Assembly: GCF_900099805.1 (NCBI RefSeq)
Contig: NZ_FNDR01000002.1
Location: forward strand, 558,001 to 622,000
DNA length: 64,000 nucleotides
Reading direction: 5' to 3'
Source: Variovorax sp. OV700
GTDB lineage: Bacteria > Pseudomonadota > Gammaproteobacteria > Burkholderiales > Burkholderiaceae_C
Shown: positions 33,393 through 42,574 of the stretch, piece by piece
How the letters are laid out: every line of letters begins with the position of its first letter
How positions within the stretch are numbered: the stretch's first letter is position 1
Notes under the pieces: generated by a model
Told to the model about the DNA's origin: nothing
Database searches by the model: none
The model's input: only the letters and a program-made list of their open reading frames with translations
Position numbers and translations under genes: made by a program

Positions 33393-34952
33393 CTATCGTT
33401 CCAACCGGCGTGCCCCGGCGCTCTGTCGTATCACGTCCATCACGGTGCCGTCGCGGTATTGGACGACGCCAACGATCCGCGCATCCTGTTGACTCGGAGC
33501 ATGGAGCTGCGGACTGCTGATGCTGGAGAGCGCGCGTGCCCTGAGCTGTTCGATTCCGAGCACCTCGAGTCCGGCGGCGCGCAAGCGATCACGAAGATCC
33601 TCGCGAGACGGATGCACGGCGACGCCAGCTTCGGTCACCACGGCGTCGATGGTCGCGCCGGGCGTCGTGATGCAGCCCACCCGTTCCACGATCTTCGGCC
33701 CTGCGTTGGCGGCGAGTCGGGTTGCCACCAGCGCCAGCTTGGCGCCGGCCGCCGTATCGGCGTGCCCCCCAGATCCGCCGAGGATGATGCCGTCCGTCCC
33801 GGTCGTCACGTTGACGTTGAAGTCGAGATCGATTTCGGCGGCGCCGAGCAGCATCGCGTCGAGCTGATCGACCACAGGACCGCGGTTGTGCGGATTGGCG
33901 TATAGCGAGGCGGACATCGCCTGATGCCTGCGGTCCGTCCTGTAGGACTCGACGGCCTTCAGATCGAAGCACTGCACGTCGAAAACGGTCCGGAACAGCC
34001 CGGCCTCCAGCATGTCGACGAGGTAGCCGGTGACACCCCCTGCGCCGAAGCTGCCCTGTACCTTGCCTTCGATCATCAGCGACTTCACGTAGATCGAGGT
34101 GGCGAGCGACACACCGCCAGCACCGGTCTGGAAGGAGAAGCCTTCACGCAGCAACCCCGACGCCGCAATCACCTGGGCGGCGGTGGAGGCGATCTGCAGA
34201 CCCACCGCCTCGGTGGTCGGCCGCGTGCTGCCCGAGAGAATTCCTGCCGGGTCCCCGATCGAAGCAACGCGAACAACGAAGTCGACCTTCTCCTGAGAAA
34301 TATCCACCGGGCACACCGAGTGTGGAAGCATATGGTCCGTAACGGCAACGACCCGATCGGCGTACTGGACGTCGACCATTGCATAGCCGAGCGGCCCGCA
34401 GGCCGCCGGCCCCAAGGCGCCACTCAGGTTGCCATGCCGGTCCGCCGCCGGCGCGGCTACGAAGGCGACATCGATATGCAGTTCGCCAGCCTCGATCGCC
34501 CGTGCCCGCCCACCGTGAGTCTGCATGACCACCGGCGTTGCCAGCGCGCCTTGTGACAAAGCCACAGCCACCGGCCCCGAAACGTAGGCAGTGGCGAGCC
34601 GCGAGACAACGCCGCTGCGCATGTGCTCGACAAGCGGCGCATGCACCGGGAATAGCGAGCTCGCGGCGATCCCGAGGTCTTTGAGCCCGCGCCGCGCTGC
34701 GACGGCAAGCACCTGATTGAGCACCTGGTCGCCGTTGCGCAGGTGGTGGTGGAACGACAGGGTCGCGCCATCGCCGATGTTGCAGGCATCGAAGGCTGCC
34801 TCGATGTCGCGCAACATCTTGTCCCGGCCGGCGACGGCGGGACAGACCCTCGCCGCTGCCCGCGTGATCACGGCTGGGGCCTGCGCCAGCCCTTGGAACG
34901 GCCGTACCGGGCCGAATCCTTCGATGAAAGCAGGAAGTTCGCGAGAGCTCAT
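33393..34952 (-). CDS. Citrate lyase alpha subunit (CitF)-like CoA-transferase
   Basis: A 519-residue protein of the CitF family, which transfers an acyl-carrier or CoA group between acetate and citrate. Visible marks are F-H-H-H-L-R-N-G-D near residue 68, F-Q-T-G-A-G-G near 270, G-S-F-G-A-G-G-V near 293 and I-I-L-G-G-S-G-G-H near 390. It starts 6 bp after the CitE-like gene. The third subunit CitD (the acyl carrier) and the CitC/CitX/CitG maturation genes are not in the window, so classic citrate lyase is doubtful. It may instead act as a free CoA-transferase in this operon. Confidence 0.83.
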   Translation of the reverse strand: MSSRELPAFIEGFGPVRPFQGLAQAPAVITRAAARVCPAVAGRDKMLRDIEAAFDACNIGDGATLSFHHHLRNGDQVLNQVLAVAARRGLKDLGIAASSLFPVHAPLVEHMRSGVVSRLATAYVSGPVAVALSQGALATPVVMQTHGGRARAIEAGELHIDVAFVAAPAADRHGNLSGALGPAACGPLGYAMVDVQYADRVVAVTDHMLPHSVCPVDISQEKVDFVVRVASIGDPAGILSGSTRPTTEAVGLQIASTAAQVIAASGLLREGFSFQTGAGGVSLATSIYVKSLMIEGKVQGSFGAGGVTGYLVDMLEAGLFRTVFDVQCFDLKAVESYRTDRRHQAMSASLYANPHNRGPVVDQLDAMLLGAAEIDLDFNVNVTTGTDGIILGGSGGHADTAAGAKLALVATRLAANAGPKIVERVGCITTPGATIDAVVTEAGVAVHPSREDLRDRLRAAGLEVLGIEQLRARALSSISSPQLHAPSQQDARIVGVVQYRDGTVMDVIRQSAGARRLER

Positions 34953-34958
34953 GGCAAC

Positions 34959-35810
34959 TCAACCTGCCAGCCGGCCGCCGACTCGCGCGAGCGTGCGGCG
35001 AGCCTGGAGCACGACGGGAAGATCCACCATGCGCCCGTCAAGCTGCACGGCCGCACCGCCCGAGGCCGCATCGGCGGCAAGCACGCGTTCGGCCCATGCC
35101 ACCTCCGCTGCACTGGGCGACATCGACTCGTGAACCACTGCAATCTGGTGCGGATGAATGCAAAGCTTGCCACCAAAGCCCAGTCGAAGCGCGCGCCGCG
35201 TATCGCCGCGCAACAACTCGTCGTTCGCGATGTCGATGGTGACGCCATCCACGGCGGGCGCCAGCTTGTGGGCACGCGTTGCCATGGCGACGGCGAAGCG
35301 CAGGGGCATCAGCTCGGGCTCCCCTTCGGAGCACTGCAAACCGGTGTCAGCCATGAAATCGATATGACCCACCACCAAGCGAAGCACATTCGCCGCGCCT
35401 GCAAGCGAATCAAGTGCAGCGTATCCCGCCGCGCTTTCAATCAGCGGAAGGATTGCCGCCGTTGGCGCGCTCGCAGCCACGTGAGACAGAGCTTCCACGG
35501 ATTCCGCCTTCGGAACCATGACCGCATCGGGTGCCTTCAGCTCCGCCAGCCATTCAAGATCTTCACGTCCCGCCACCTGGTCGGCGGAGTTGATGCGAAT
35601 CACGAGCGGGATGGAATACTTCCTGAGACCCTGCCACGCTTGGGCAATGGCCTCGCGCGCCGTGGGCTTGGCCGCCGCCGGCACACTGTCCTCGAGGTCG
35701 ATCACAACGGCATCTGCGCCGCTTTGGAATGCCTTCTCGAAGCGCTCGGGGCGGTTGCCTGGAACGAACAGGAAGGTTCTTGCCGTCGCAAGGGCATTGG
35801 TCGGTGTCAT
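34959..35810 (-). CDS. HpcH/HpaI-family lyase, CitE/citramalyl-CoA lyase-like
   Basis: A 283-residue CitE-like protein. Key segments are F-V-P-G-N-R-P-E-R near residue 15, V-I-D-L-E-D-S-V-P near 36, the metal/CoA helix V-M-V-P-K-A-E-S near 95, and G-F-G-G-K-L-C-I-H-P near 215. Members cleave citryl-, citramalyl- or malyl-CoA to acetyl-CoA plus an oxoacid. It starts at ATG 35810, following an alpha/beta hydrolase gene by 22 bp. In this operon with a CaiB transferase and MaoC hydratase, citramalyl-CoA lyase is at least as likely as citrate lyase beta. Confidence 0.85.
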   Translation of the reverse strand: MTPTNALATARTFLFVPGNRPERFEKAFQSGADAVVIDLEDSVPAAAKPTAREAIAQAWQGLRKYSIPLVIRINSADQVAGREDLEWLAELKAPDAVMVPKAESVEALSHVAASAPTAAILPLIESAAGYAALDSLAGAANVLRLVVGHIDFMADTGLQCSEGEPELMPLRFAVAMATRAHKLAPAVDGVTIDIANDELLRGDTRRALRLGFGGKLCIHPHQIAVVHESMSPSAAEVAWAERVLAADAASGGAAVQLDGRMVDLPVVLQARRTLARVGGRLAG

Positions 35811-35832
35811 AGGTTTGGTCAGGTCAGGCAGC

Positions 35833-36498
35833 TCAGCCTGCGAAATGGGACAGCACCAGGGTGCGCAGGACGTGCAGCCGTCCGGTGAAGAAATGGTCGG
35901 CACCCGGCACCACGACGACGGGCTGCAGCTGCGGCCTTGCCCAGTCGAAGACGGAGGCCAGCGGCACGCGCTCGTCTCTCTCGCCGTGGATGACGAGTGC
36001 ATCTGGAACATTCGCGGGTGTGTCGTAGTGGCGCTGCCCTGCGACCTCGCCCGCCGGCATGCCGGCGAGGCAGACCCGCCACGCCGGAGATCCGTCCTCG
36101 GCGAGTGCGCTTGCCACGCGCGCCTGGACGAAGGCGCCGAAAGAAAAGCCGAACAGACCGAGACGCAATGAAGGATAGTCATCCACCAGGTGTTTGCGCA
36201 ACGCCAGCACGTCGTCCGTCTCGCCGATGCCTTCGCCATGCGTGCCTGCACTGCGCCCTACGCCCCGGAAGTTCGGCCGCGCGACCAGCCATCCGGCCTC
36301 GCAGAGCGCCCGGGCGATCAGGTGAGGCACCTTGTGCATGGCATTGCCGCCCAGTAGCGGCTGCGGATGGGCCACGATCGCGATGCCGAGTGGCGAACGA
36401 ACCGGGACATCGAAGATGACCTCCATGTCGCCCGCAGCGCCCTGCAGCAGCCGAGGGCCGCTCTGCCGAAGCTCAAGGCTGCGCGCGGCGGTGTCCAT
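35833..36498 (-). CDS. Alpha/beta hydrolase (serine hydrolase family)
   Basis: A 221-residue alpha/beta hydrolase of the dienelactone/COG2945 type. The nucleophile is Ser119 in G-F-S-F-G, the likely acid is in H-G-E-R-D-E near residue 175, and the His in G-A-D-H-F-F-T near 204. An N-terminal V-A-H-P-Q-P-L-L-G-G sits near residue 42. It lies 4 bp after the EtfA gene. A thioesterase or ester-hydrolase role in the CoA pathway is possible, but nothing in the sequence fixes the substrate. Confidence 0.75.
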   Translation of the reverse strand: MDTAARSLELRQSGPRLLQGAAGDMEVIFDVPVRSPLGIAIVAHPQPLLGGNAMHKVPHLIARALCEAGWLVARPNFRGVGRSAGTHGEGIGETDDVLALRKHLVDDYPSLRLGLFGFSFGAFVQARVASALAEDGSPAWRVCLAGMPAGEVAGQRHYDTPANVPDALVIHGERDERVPLASVFDWARPQLQPVVVVPGADHFFTGRLHVLRTLVLSHFAG

Positions 36499-36502
36499 GG
36501 TC

Positions 36503-37450
36503 CTAGTCCAGCGATGCAACCAGTTCCGGCATCGCCGTGAACAGGTCGGCCACAAGCCCGTAGTCGGCCACCGAGAAGATCGGCGCTTCTTCGTCCTTGT
36601 TGATCGCCACGATCACCTTGGAGTCCTTCATGCCGGCCAGATGCTGGATGGCCCCCGAGATGCCGCAGGCGATGTACAGCTGCGGCGCCACGATCTTGCC
36701 GGTCTGGCCCACTTGCCAGTCGTTGGGTGCGTAGCCTGCATCGACAGCCGCGCGGCTGGCGCCCAGGCCGGCGTTCAGCTTGTCGGCCAGAGGCGTCATC
36801 ACTTCGGTGAACTTCTCGGCGCTGCCCAGCGCCCGGCCACCGGAGACGATGATCTTGGCGGCGGTGAGTTCGGGGCGGTCGCTCTTGGTGACTTCGCGGC
36901 CCACGAAGCTGGACTTGCCCGAATCGGCCACGCCTTCGGCGGTTTCGACAGTTGCACTACCGCCGGTGGAGGCTGCGGCGTCGAAGCCGGTGGTACGCAC
37001 GGTGATCACCTTGGTGGCGTCAGTGCTCTGCACGGTGGCGATGGCGTTGCCGGCGTAGATCGGGCGCTCGAAGGTGTCGGGGCTCACAACCAAAGTGATG
37101 TCGGAGATCTGCGCCACGTCCAGCTTGGCGGCCACGCGCGGCGCGACGTTCTTGCCGTTGGCGGTCGAGGGGAACAGGATGTGGCTGTAGTTGGCCGCCC
37201 CACTTCCCTGTAAAGCCAGCACCTGGGCGGCAACGTTCTCGGCCAGGTTCTCGGCCAGGCTGGGGCTGTCGGCCACGATGACCTTGGCCACGCCCACGAT
37301 CTGGGCGGCGGCCTTGCCGGCTTCGGCGGCATTGGCACCGGCGACGAGCACGTGCACGTCGCCGCCGCAGGCGAGCGCTGCGGTCACGGTGTTGAGGGTC
37401 GCGGGCTTGACGGTCGCGTGGTCGTGTTCGGCAATAACTAGTGCGGTCAT
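36503..37450 (-). CDS. etfA: Electron transfer flavoprotein alpha subunit
   Basis: A 315-residue EtfA/FixB protein. The C-terminal FAD domain carries V-S-G-G-R-A-L-G near residue 203, S-R-A-A-V-D-A-G near 232, and [15 protein letters not shown] near 268. With EtfB it accepts electrons from acyl-CoA dehydrogenases and passes them to ETF:ubiquinone oxidoreductase. The gene follows etfB by 13 bp. The acyl-CoA dehydrogenase at 40470 lies in the same operon and is the likely partner. The sequence looks like a housekeeping Burkholderiales ETF, so it may also serve other dehydrogenases. Confidence 0.93.
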   Translation of the reverse strand: MTALVIAEHDHATVKPATLNTVTAALACGGDVHVLVAGANAAEAGKAAAQIVGVAKVIVADSPSLAENLAENVAAQVLALQGSGAANYSHILFPSTANGKNVAPRVAAKLDVAQISDITLVVSPDTFERPIYAGNAIATVQSTDATKVITVRTTGFDAAASTGGSATVETAEGVADSGKSSFVGREVTKSDRPELTAAKIIVSGGRALGSAEKFTEVMTPLADKLNAGLGASRAAVDAGYAPNDWQVGQTGKIVAPQLYIACGISGAIQHLAGMKDSKVIVAINKDEEAPIFSVADYGLVADLFTAMPELVASLD

Positions 37451-37463
37451 GTCGTTGTCTTCC

Positions 37464-38213
37464 TCAGATCACTTTGGCTTCGTTCTTGAGCTTGTCCACC
37501 AGGGTGGCGACGTCGGGCACCTTGATGCCGGCGCCGCGCTTGGGCGGCTCGCTGACCTTGAGGGTCTTCAGGCGGGGCTTGACGTCCACGCCCAGGTCTT
37601 CGGGCTTGAAGACGTCCAGCTGCTTCTTCTTGGCCTTCATGATGTTGGGCAAGGTGACGTAGCGCGGCTCGTTCAGGCGCAGGTCGGTCGTGATGACGGC
37701 CGGCAGGCTCAGCTGGATGGTTTCCAGGCCGCCGTCGACTTCGCGGGTCACGGTGGCCTTGCCGTCGGCCACTTCGACCTTGGAGGCGAAGGTGGCTTGC
37801 GGCAGGTCGGTCAGGGCGGCGAGCATCTGGCCGGTCTGGTTGGCGTCGTCGTCGATGGCCTGCTTGCCCAGGATGATGAGTTGTGGCTGTTCCTTCTCGA
37901 CCAGCGCCTTGAGCAGCTTGGCCACGGCCAGGGGTTGCAGCTCTTCGGTGGTCTCGACCAGGATGCCGCGGTCGGCGCCGATGGCCATGGCGGTGCGCAG
38001 AGTTTCCTGGCACTTGGCATCGCCGCAGGAGACGGCGATGACCTCGGTGACCACGCCCTTTTCTTTCAGGCGAACGGCTTCTTCCACGGCGATCTCGTCG
38101 AACGGGTTCATGCTCATCTTGACGTTGGCAATGTCCACCCCGGTGCCGTCGCTCTTCACGCGCACCTTGACGTTGTAATCGACGACCCGTTTGACGGGGA
38201 CCAGGACCTTCAT
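37464..38213 (-). CDS. etfB: Electron transfer flavoprotein beta subunit
   Basis: A 249-residue EtfB/FixA protein beginning [13 protein letters not shown]. It has the AMP-site text [10 protein letters not shown] near residue 40 and the ETF-beta signature around [13 protein letters not shown] near 180. The start at 38213 is chosen because AAAGGAGAG sits 5 bp upstream; an in-frame ATG two codons earlier lacks that spacing. It follows the Bug gene by 42 bp and precedes etfA. The pair handles electrons from the acyl-CoA dehydrogenase of this operon. Confidence 0.94.
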   Translation of the reverse strand: MKVLVPVKRVVDYNVKVRVKSDGTGVDIANVKMSMNPFDEIAVEEAVRLKEKGVVTEVIAVSCGDAKCQETLRTAMAIGADRGILVETTEELQPLAVAKLLKALVEKEQPQLIILGKQAIDDDANQTGQMLAALTDLPQATFASKVEVADGKATVTREVDGGLETIQLSLPAVITTDLRLNEPRYVTLPNIMKAKKKQLDVFKPEDLGVDVKPRLKTLKVSEPPKRGAGIKVPDVATLVDKLKNEAKVI

Positions 38214-38255
38214 GGGCACTCTCCTTTACAGCTGCATGTCACGCGCTATGGCGCA

Positions 38256-39245
38256 TCAGTCGGCGAATTGGCCTGCCGCCTTGATGACGGGTTCGTATCG
38301 CGTCGTCTCCTGCTGGAGCCACGTCTGAAGACCCGCCGGCGTCAACTTTGCATCGCTGGGAACGACTGCCCCAAGTTCCACCAGGCGCTGGGCAACCGTG
38401 GGATCCTTCAGCGCGGTCTTCAGTGCGGCACCGAACTTGTCCACCGCTTCCTTGGGCGTCCCCTTTGGCGCATAGATGCCGTGCCAGACGACGACCTGAA
38501 AGTCCTTCAGCCCCTGCTCGGCTAGCGTTGGCGTGTCGGGAAGCGTCTTGAGTCGGGACGACGTCGTGACGCCATAGAGCTTGATGGAGCCCGCCTTGAT
38601 GTATGGCGTGGTCGAAGTGGTCTGATCACACAGCAAGTCGACCTGCCCAGCCAGCAGTGCATTCATGGCAGGGCCGGTGCCCTGATAAGGCACGGTGGTC
38701 ATCGACACACCCATTGCCTGGCGCAACAGGACGCCGCACAGATGGGAGACCGCGCCCAACCCTGCATGGGCAAGGTTGATCTTGTCGCCGTTCGCCTTCG
38801 CGTAGACCATCAGCTCCTTGAAGTCCTTGGCCGGCAGGTCCTTGCGTCCTACCAGCGTCATCGGCACATCGATCACCTGGCTGACGTATTCGAAATCGGA
38901 GAGCGGCTTGTAGTTGAGCTTTCGGTAGAGGACTGGCGCCGTCGCCATGCCGTTGTGATGGATCAGGAAGGTGTAGCCGTCGGGGTTGGCCCGTGCGGTG
39001 TAGGCGGCGGCAATGGTGCCGCCTGCGCCCGTCTTGTTCTCCACGATCACCGACTGGCCAAGCGTCTTGGTCATGGCCGCGCCCAAAGTCCGCGCCACGA
39101 CGTCCGTCGGACCGCCCGCAGCAAAAGGAACCACCAGGGTAATTGGCTTGGTCGGGTAGCCCTGCGCCGAGGCGGCACAAGACAAGGTCAACCCGACAAC
39201 CGTCGAGACGGTCATCTTCCAGACCGGCGTTTGATTCAGCTTCAT
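38256..39245 (-). CDS. Bug/TctC-family periplasmic solute receptor
   Basis: A 329-residue receptor with an N-terminal leader ending near A-S-A-Q-G at residues 26-30. Family text: T-L-V-V-P-F-A-A-G-G-P-T-D-V, V-E-N-K-T-G-A-G-G, K-I-N-L-A-H-A-G-L-G-A and T-P-T-L-A-E-Q-G. A-H-A-G is used where most Bug proteins have Y-G-S-x-G. It lies between etfB and the CaiB transferase in the CoA operon, so its ligand should be a dicarboxylate activated by that transferase. As with the other receptors in the window, no TctA or TctB gene is near. Confidence 0.86.
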   Translation of the reverse strand: MKLNQTPVWKMTVSTVVGLTLSCAASAQGYPTKPITLVVPFAAGGPTDVVARTLGAAMTKTLGQSVIVENKTGAGGTIAAAYTARANPDGYTFLIHHNGMATAPVLYRKLNYKPLSDFEYVSQVIDVPMTLVGRKDLPAKDFKELMVYAKANGDKINLAHAGLGAVSHLCGVLLRQAMGVSMTTVPYQGTGPAMNALLAGQVDLLCDQTTSTTPYIKAGSIKLYGVTTSSRLKTLPDTPTLAEQGLKDFQVVVWHGIYAPKGTPKEAVDKFGAALKTALKDPTVAQRLVELGAVVPSDAKLTPAGLQTWLQQETTRYEPVIKAAGQFAD

Positions 39246-39274
39246 GTCACTTGTCTCCAGTATTTGTTAAGAGT

Positions 39275-40453
39275 TCAGATAGCGCCCGCGCTGCGCATAG
39301 ACGCGATGGCCACGCTCGACCACCCGAGCTCCTGCAAAATGGCGTCAGTGTTCTCACCGAGACCCGGCACAGCGTCCATGCGCGGTGCGTAGGCCTGCGT
39401 CTTGCCCGGGGGCAACAGCGCGGAGATGAGCCCGCTCGGCGTCGGAACCGTGGTCCAGCGATTGCGCGCCTTCAGCTGGGGGTGGTCCCAGACGTCGTGC
39501 ATGTCATTCACGCTCGCATTGGCGATCTGCGCTGTGTCCAGTCGCTGGACAACCTGCTCCACTGTCAGCGACGAGAACCCGTCCGCGATGAGCGCTCGCA
39601 GTGCATCCCTGTTGGCCACACGCCTGGAATTGGAAGCAAAGCGCTCGTCAGTCGCCAGTTCGGGCCGTTCCAAGACGGTCTTGCAGAAGGCGCCCCACTC
39701 CCGCTCGTTCTGAAGGCCGAGCATGACCGTGCCGTCGCTGGCCGGGAAGGGGCCGTACGGATAGATCGTGGCGTGAGCGGCACCCGCCCGCGGGGGCGGC
39801 GCCGCACCCTCGTAGGCGTAGTAGAGCGGATAGCTCATCCACTCCACCATGCTCTCCAGCATCGACACGTCGATCCGACTGCCCTCGCCGGTCTTGTCGC
39901 GCTGGATCAGCGCAGCGAGGATGCCGGTGTATGCATACATTCCCGCGGCAATGTCGGCGATGGAGCACCCAGCCTTCGCAGGCTCCGCGTCCGAACCGGT
40001 CACCGACAGGAATCCCGACTCGCTCTGAATCAGCAGGTCGTAGGCTTTCTTGTCGCGGTATGGACCATCGTCGCCGTAGCCGGAGATGTCGCACACGATG
40101 AGCCTCGGATGCATCTCGTGCAAGGCTTCGAATGAGAGCCCCAGTCTTGCAGCTGCACCGGGCGCCAGGTTTTGCACGAGCACGTCAGCGTCTTCGAGCA
40201 GCTTGGCGAGCACCTCCTGGGCGACGGGCTGCTTGACGTCCAGCGTCAAGCTCTCCTTCGACCGGTTAGTCCAGACGAAGTGCGATGCCATGCCCTGTAC
40301 TCGCTCATCGTAGGCGCGCGCAAAGTCGCCCACCCCAGGCCGTTCCACCTTGATCACGCGGGCACCGAGATCCGCCAGTTGCCGGGTGCAGAAGGGAGCC
40401 GCGATCGCGTGCTCCAGCGTGACGACCGTCACTCCATCCAAGGGTCGTTTCAT
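39275..40453 (-). CDS. CaiB/BaiF family (class III) CoA-transferase
   Basis: A 392-residue family III CoA-transferase. The N-terminal block L-D-G-V-T-V-V-T-L-E-H-A-I-A-A-P is typical. K-V-E-R-P-G-V-G-D-F-A-R follows near residue 36. The catalytic Asp is probably the one in A-K-A-G-C-S-I-A-D-I near residue 170. These enzymes move CoA between carboxylates. AAGGAGAT stands before the ATG at 40453. It is between the Bug receptor and acyl-CoA dehydrogenase genes, so it likely activates the imported acid. Close relatives act on oxalate, succinate/mesaconate or itaconate; the acid used here is not known. Confidence 0.87.
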   Translation of the reverse strand: MKRPLDGVTVVTLEHAIAAPFCTRQLADLGARVIKVERPGVGDFARAYDERVQGMASHFVWTNRSKESLTLDVKQPVAQEVLAKLLEDADVLVQNLAPGAAARLGLSFEALHEMHPRLIVCDISGYGDDGPYRDKKAYDLLIQSESGFLSVTGSDAEPAKAGCSIADIAAGMYAYTGILAALIQRDKTGEGSRIDVSMLESMVEWMSYPLYYAYEGAAPPPRAGAAHATIYPYGPFPASDGTVMLGLQNEREWGAFCKTVLERPELATDERFASNSRRVANRDALRALIADGFSSLTVEQVVQRLDTAQIANASVNDMHDVWDHPQLKARNRWTTVPTPSGLISALLPPGKTQAYAPRMDAVPGLGENTDAILQELGWSSVAIASMRSAGAI

Positions 40454-40469
40454 GAAGGATCTCCTTGGA

Positions 40470-41630
40470 TCAGAACGACCGCGGCAGCCCGAGCACGTGC
40501 TCGGCCACGTAGGCATAGATGAGGTTGGTGGAGATCGGCGCAACCTGGTAGAGCCGTGTCTCGCGGAACTTGCGCTCGATGTCGTACTCGTTCGCAAAGC
40601 CGAAGCCGCCGTGCGTCTGCATGCAGACGTTGGCCGCCTCCCAGCTCGCCTTGGCCGCCAGGAACTTGGCCATGTTGGCCTGCGCGCCGCAGTCCTGGTG
40701 CGCATCGAAGCGCCGCGCCGCCTCGAAACGCATCAGGTTGGCCGCCTCCACCTCGATGAAGGCGTCGGCGATCGGGAACTGAACGCCCTGGTTCTTGCCT
40801 ATGGGGCGGTCGAAAACGATGCGCTCGCAGGCGTACTTGCGTGCGCGCTCGATGAACCAGTAGCCGTCGCCGATGCATTCGGCGGCGATCAGCGTGCGCT
40901 CGGCGTTCAGGCCGTCCAGGATGTACTTGAAGCCCCTGCCCTCCTCGCCGATGAGGTTCTCTTCCGGGATCTCCAGGTTCTCGAAGAACAGCTCGTTGGT
41001 CTCGTGGTTGACCAGGTTGGGAATGGGCCGCACCGTCAGGCCGTTGCCGATGGCCTGCTTCAGGTCGACGATGAAGATCGACATGCCTTCGGATTTCTTC
41101 TTCACCTCTGCCAGCGGCGTGGTGCGCGCCAGCAAGATCATCAGGTCCGAGTGCTGCACGCGCGAGATCCACACCTTCTGCCCGTTGACGACGTAGCGGC
41201 CGTCCTTCTTGACCGCGGTGGTCTTGATCTTGGTCGTGTCGGTGCCCGTCGTGGGTTCGGTCACCGCCATCGACTGGATGCGCAGCTTGCCGGCCGCGAT
41301 GCCCGGCAGGTACTTGTCCTTCTGGGCCTTGCTGCCATTGCGCAGCAACGTGCCCATGTTGTACATCTGGCCGTGCACCGCGCCCGCATTGCCGCCCGAG
41401 CGATTGATCTCTTCCATGATCACCGTCGCGGCAGTGAGCCCGAGGCCGGTCCCGCCATATTCCTCGGGGATCATCGCGGCCAGCCAGCCGGCCTCCATCA
41501 ACGCGTCGACAAAGGTCTCCGGATAGGCCTTCTGCTCGTCGACCTTGCGGAAGTATTCGTCGGGGAACTGCCGGCACAGTGCGCGCACGGCGTCGCGGAT
41601 TTCCTGGTGGTCGTCGGTCTCGTTGAACAT
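40470..41630 (-). CDS. Acyl-CoA dehydrogenase
   Basis: A 386-residue flavin dehydrogenase with the usual helical, barrel and helical domains: A-M-I-P-E-E-Y-G-G-T-G near residue 55, M-A-V-T-E-P-T-T-G-T-D near 120, and Q-T-H-G-G-F-G-F-A-N-E-Y near 340. The usual catalytic Glu of the C-terminal I-Y-E-G-T segment is missing (L-Y-Q-V-A-P). A Glu in L-N-A-E-R-T near residue 236 matches the helix-G position used by isovaleryl-CoA dehydrogenase. Branched or methyl-substituted acyl-CoA substrates would fit. It lies 16 bp from the CaiB gene and should reduce the EtfAB of this operon. Confidence 0.87.
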   Translation of the reverse strand: MFNETDDHQEIRDAVRALCRQFPDEYFRKVDEQKAYPETFVDALMEAGWLAAMIPEEYGGTGLGLTAATVIMEEINRSGGNAGAVHGQMYNMGTLLRNGSKAQKDKYLPGIAAGKLRIQSMAVTEPTTGTDTTKIKTTAVKKDGRYVVNGQKVWISRVQHSDLMILLARTTPLAEVKKKSEGMSIFIVDLKQAIGNGLTVRPIPNLVNHETNELFFENLEIPEENLIGEEGRGFKYILDGLNAERTLIAAECIGDGYWFIERARKYACERIVFDRPIGKNQGVQFPIADAFIEVEAANLMRFEAARRFDAHQDCGAQANMAKFLAAKASWEAANVCMQTHGGFGFANEYDIERKFRETRLYQVAPISTNLIYAYVAEHVLGLPRSF

Positions 41631-41652
41631 GTGTGTCTCCTTGAAGGTGCGT

Positions 41653-42504
41653 TCAATACAGGTTGGCAGTTGCTTCCATCGCAAGATGGCCTTCCGGGGT
41701 ACGCGCCCAGAGCTTCACCGTCTCTGCATCCTCCTGGAGGCCGCAAACGGTAAAGGGCGCAATGTCGAATAGCGGCTTGACAGCCCGGAACGAGAAGGCC
41801 TTGACCGCCGCGCCGGGCAGGTTGCGCCGCAACAGGTCCAGCAGCAACGTGGCGATCAGGGGACCGTGCACGATGAGGCCGGGGTAGCCCTCCACCTCGG
41901 TCACGTACTTGCGGTCGTAGTGAATGCGGTGACCGTTGAACGTGAGCGCTGAGTAGCGGAACAGAAGAACATCGTCCGGCACGATGTCGCGCGTCCACGC
42001 GGCTTCATTCGGCGCGGGCTGCGGCGCGGGCATGGGGTCGCCCGGCTTCGGGTTGTCGCGGTACACGATGTCGTGGCGCTCCACGACGGCCAGCTCGCCG
42101 TCCGCTCGGATCTCATGGTCCACGTTGACGAAGACCAGGGGCCCGGTGCGCCCCTCCTTCATTCGCACGTCAGCAATGCGGGAGGTGCGCGAAATCGCTT
42201 GGCCGACGCGCAGCGGGCCCAGGAATCGAAGTTGACTTCCAGCCCACATCCTGCGCGGCAACGGCACCGGGGGCAGGAAGCCGCCCCGCATCGGATGGCC
42301 ATCGGGACCGATCTCGGATTGCCGATGCATCGGCAGGAAGTAGAGCCAATGCCAGCAAGGCGGCAACGCGTCGGCTGGCGCGGTCGGCGGATCGTCTCGA
42401 TCTAGGGTCGCGGTCATTGCGCGAAGCGGCGCGGGGGTCACGACGTCTTCGATGACTGCTGTGCGGTCCATCCACGTGCGCAGATGCTCGATGTCAATGC
42501 TCAT
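41653..42504 (-). CDS. MaoC-family hydratase, itaconyl-CoA/mesaconyl-C4-CoA hydratase-like
   Basis: A 283-residue double-hotdog hydratase. The N-terminal half has G-G-F-L-P-P-V-P-L-P-R-R-M-W-A-G-S near residue 75, typical of the mesaconyl-C4-CoA/itaconyl-CoA hydratase group. The C-terminal MaoC half has the catalytic Asp and His in F-N-G-H-R-I-H-Y-D near residue 195. Such enzymes add water to itaconyl- or mesaconyl-C4-CoA, giving citramalyl-CoA. It is first in the operon, 171 bp from the divergent LysR gene. Together with a CitE-like lyase downstream it supports a citramalyl-CoA route. Confidence 0.8.
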   Translation of the reverse strand: MSIDIEHLRTWMDRTAVIEDVVTPAPLRAMTATLDRDDPPTAPADALPPCWHWLYFLPMHRQSEIGPDGHPMRGGFLPPVPLPRRMWAGSQLRFLGPLRVGQAISRTSRIADVRMKEGRTGPLVFVNVDHEIRADGELAVVERHDIVYRDNPKPGDPMPAPQPAPNEAAWTRDIVPDDVLLFRYSALTFNGHRIHYDRKYVTEVEGYPGLIVHGPLIATLLLDLLRRNLPGAAVKAFSFRAVKPLFDIAPFTVCGLQEDAETVKLWARTPEGHLAMEATANLY

Positions 42505-42574
42505 GATCTTGTCTCCTGGTTGCTCAATTCTGGGTTGCGCACCGATATATTGGAAATACCGATTTCAGCTATCG

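Noticed and set aside
33393..35810. Complete citrate lyase operon
   Set aside because: CitD and the maturation genes are absent and the operon context is a CoA-ester pathway, so a full citrate lyase call is not supported.
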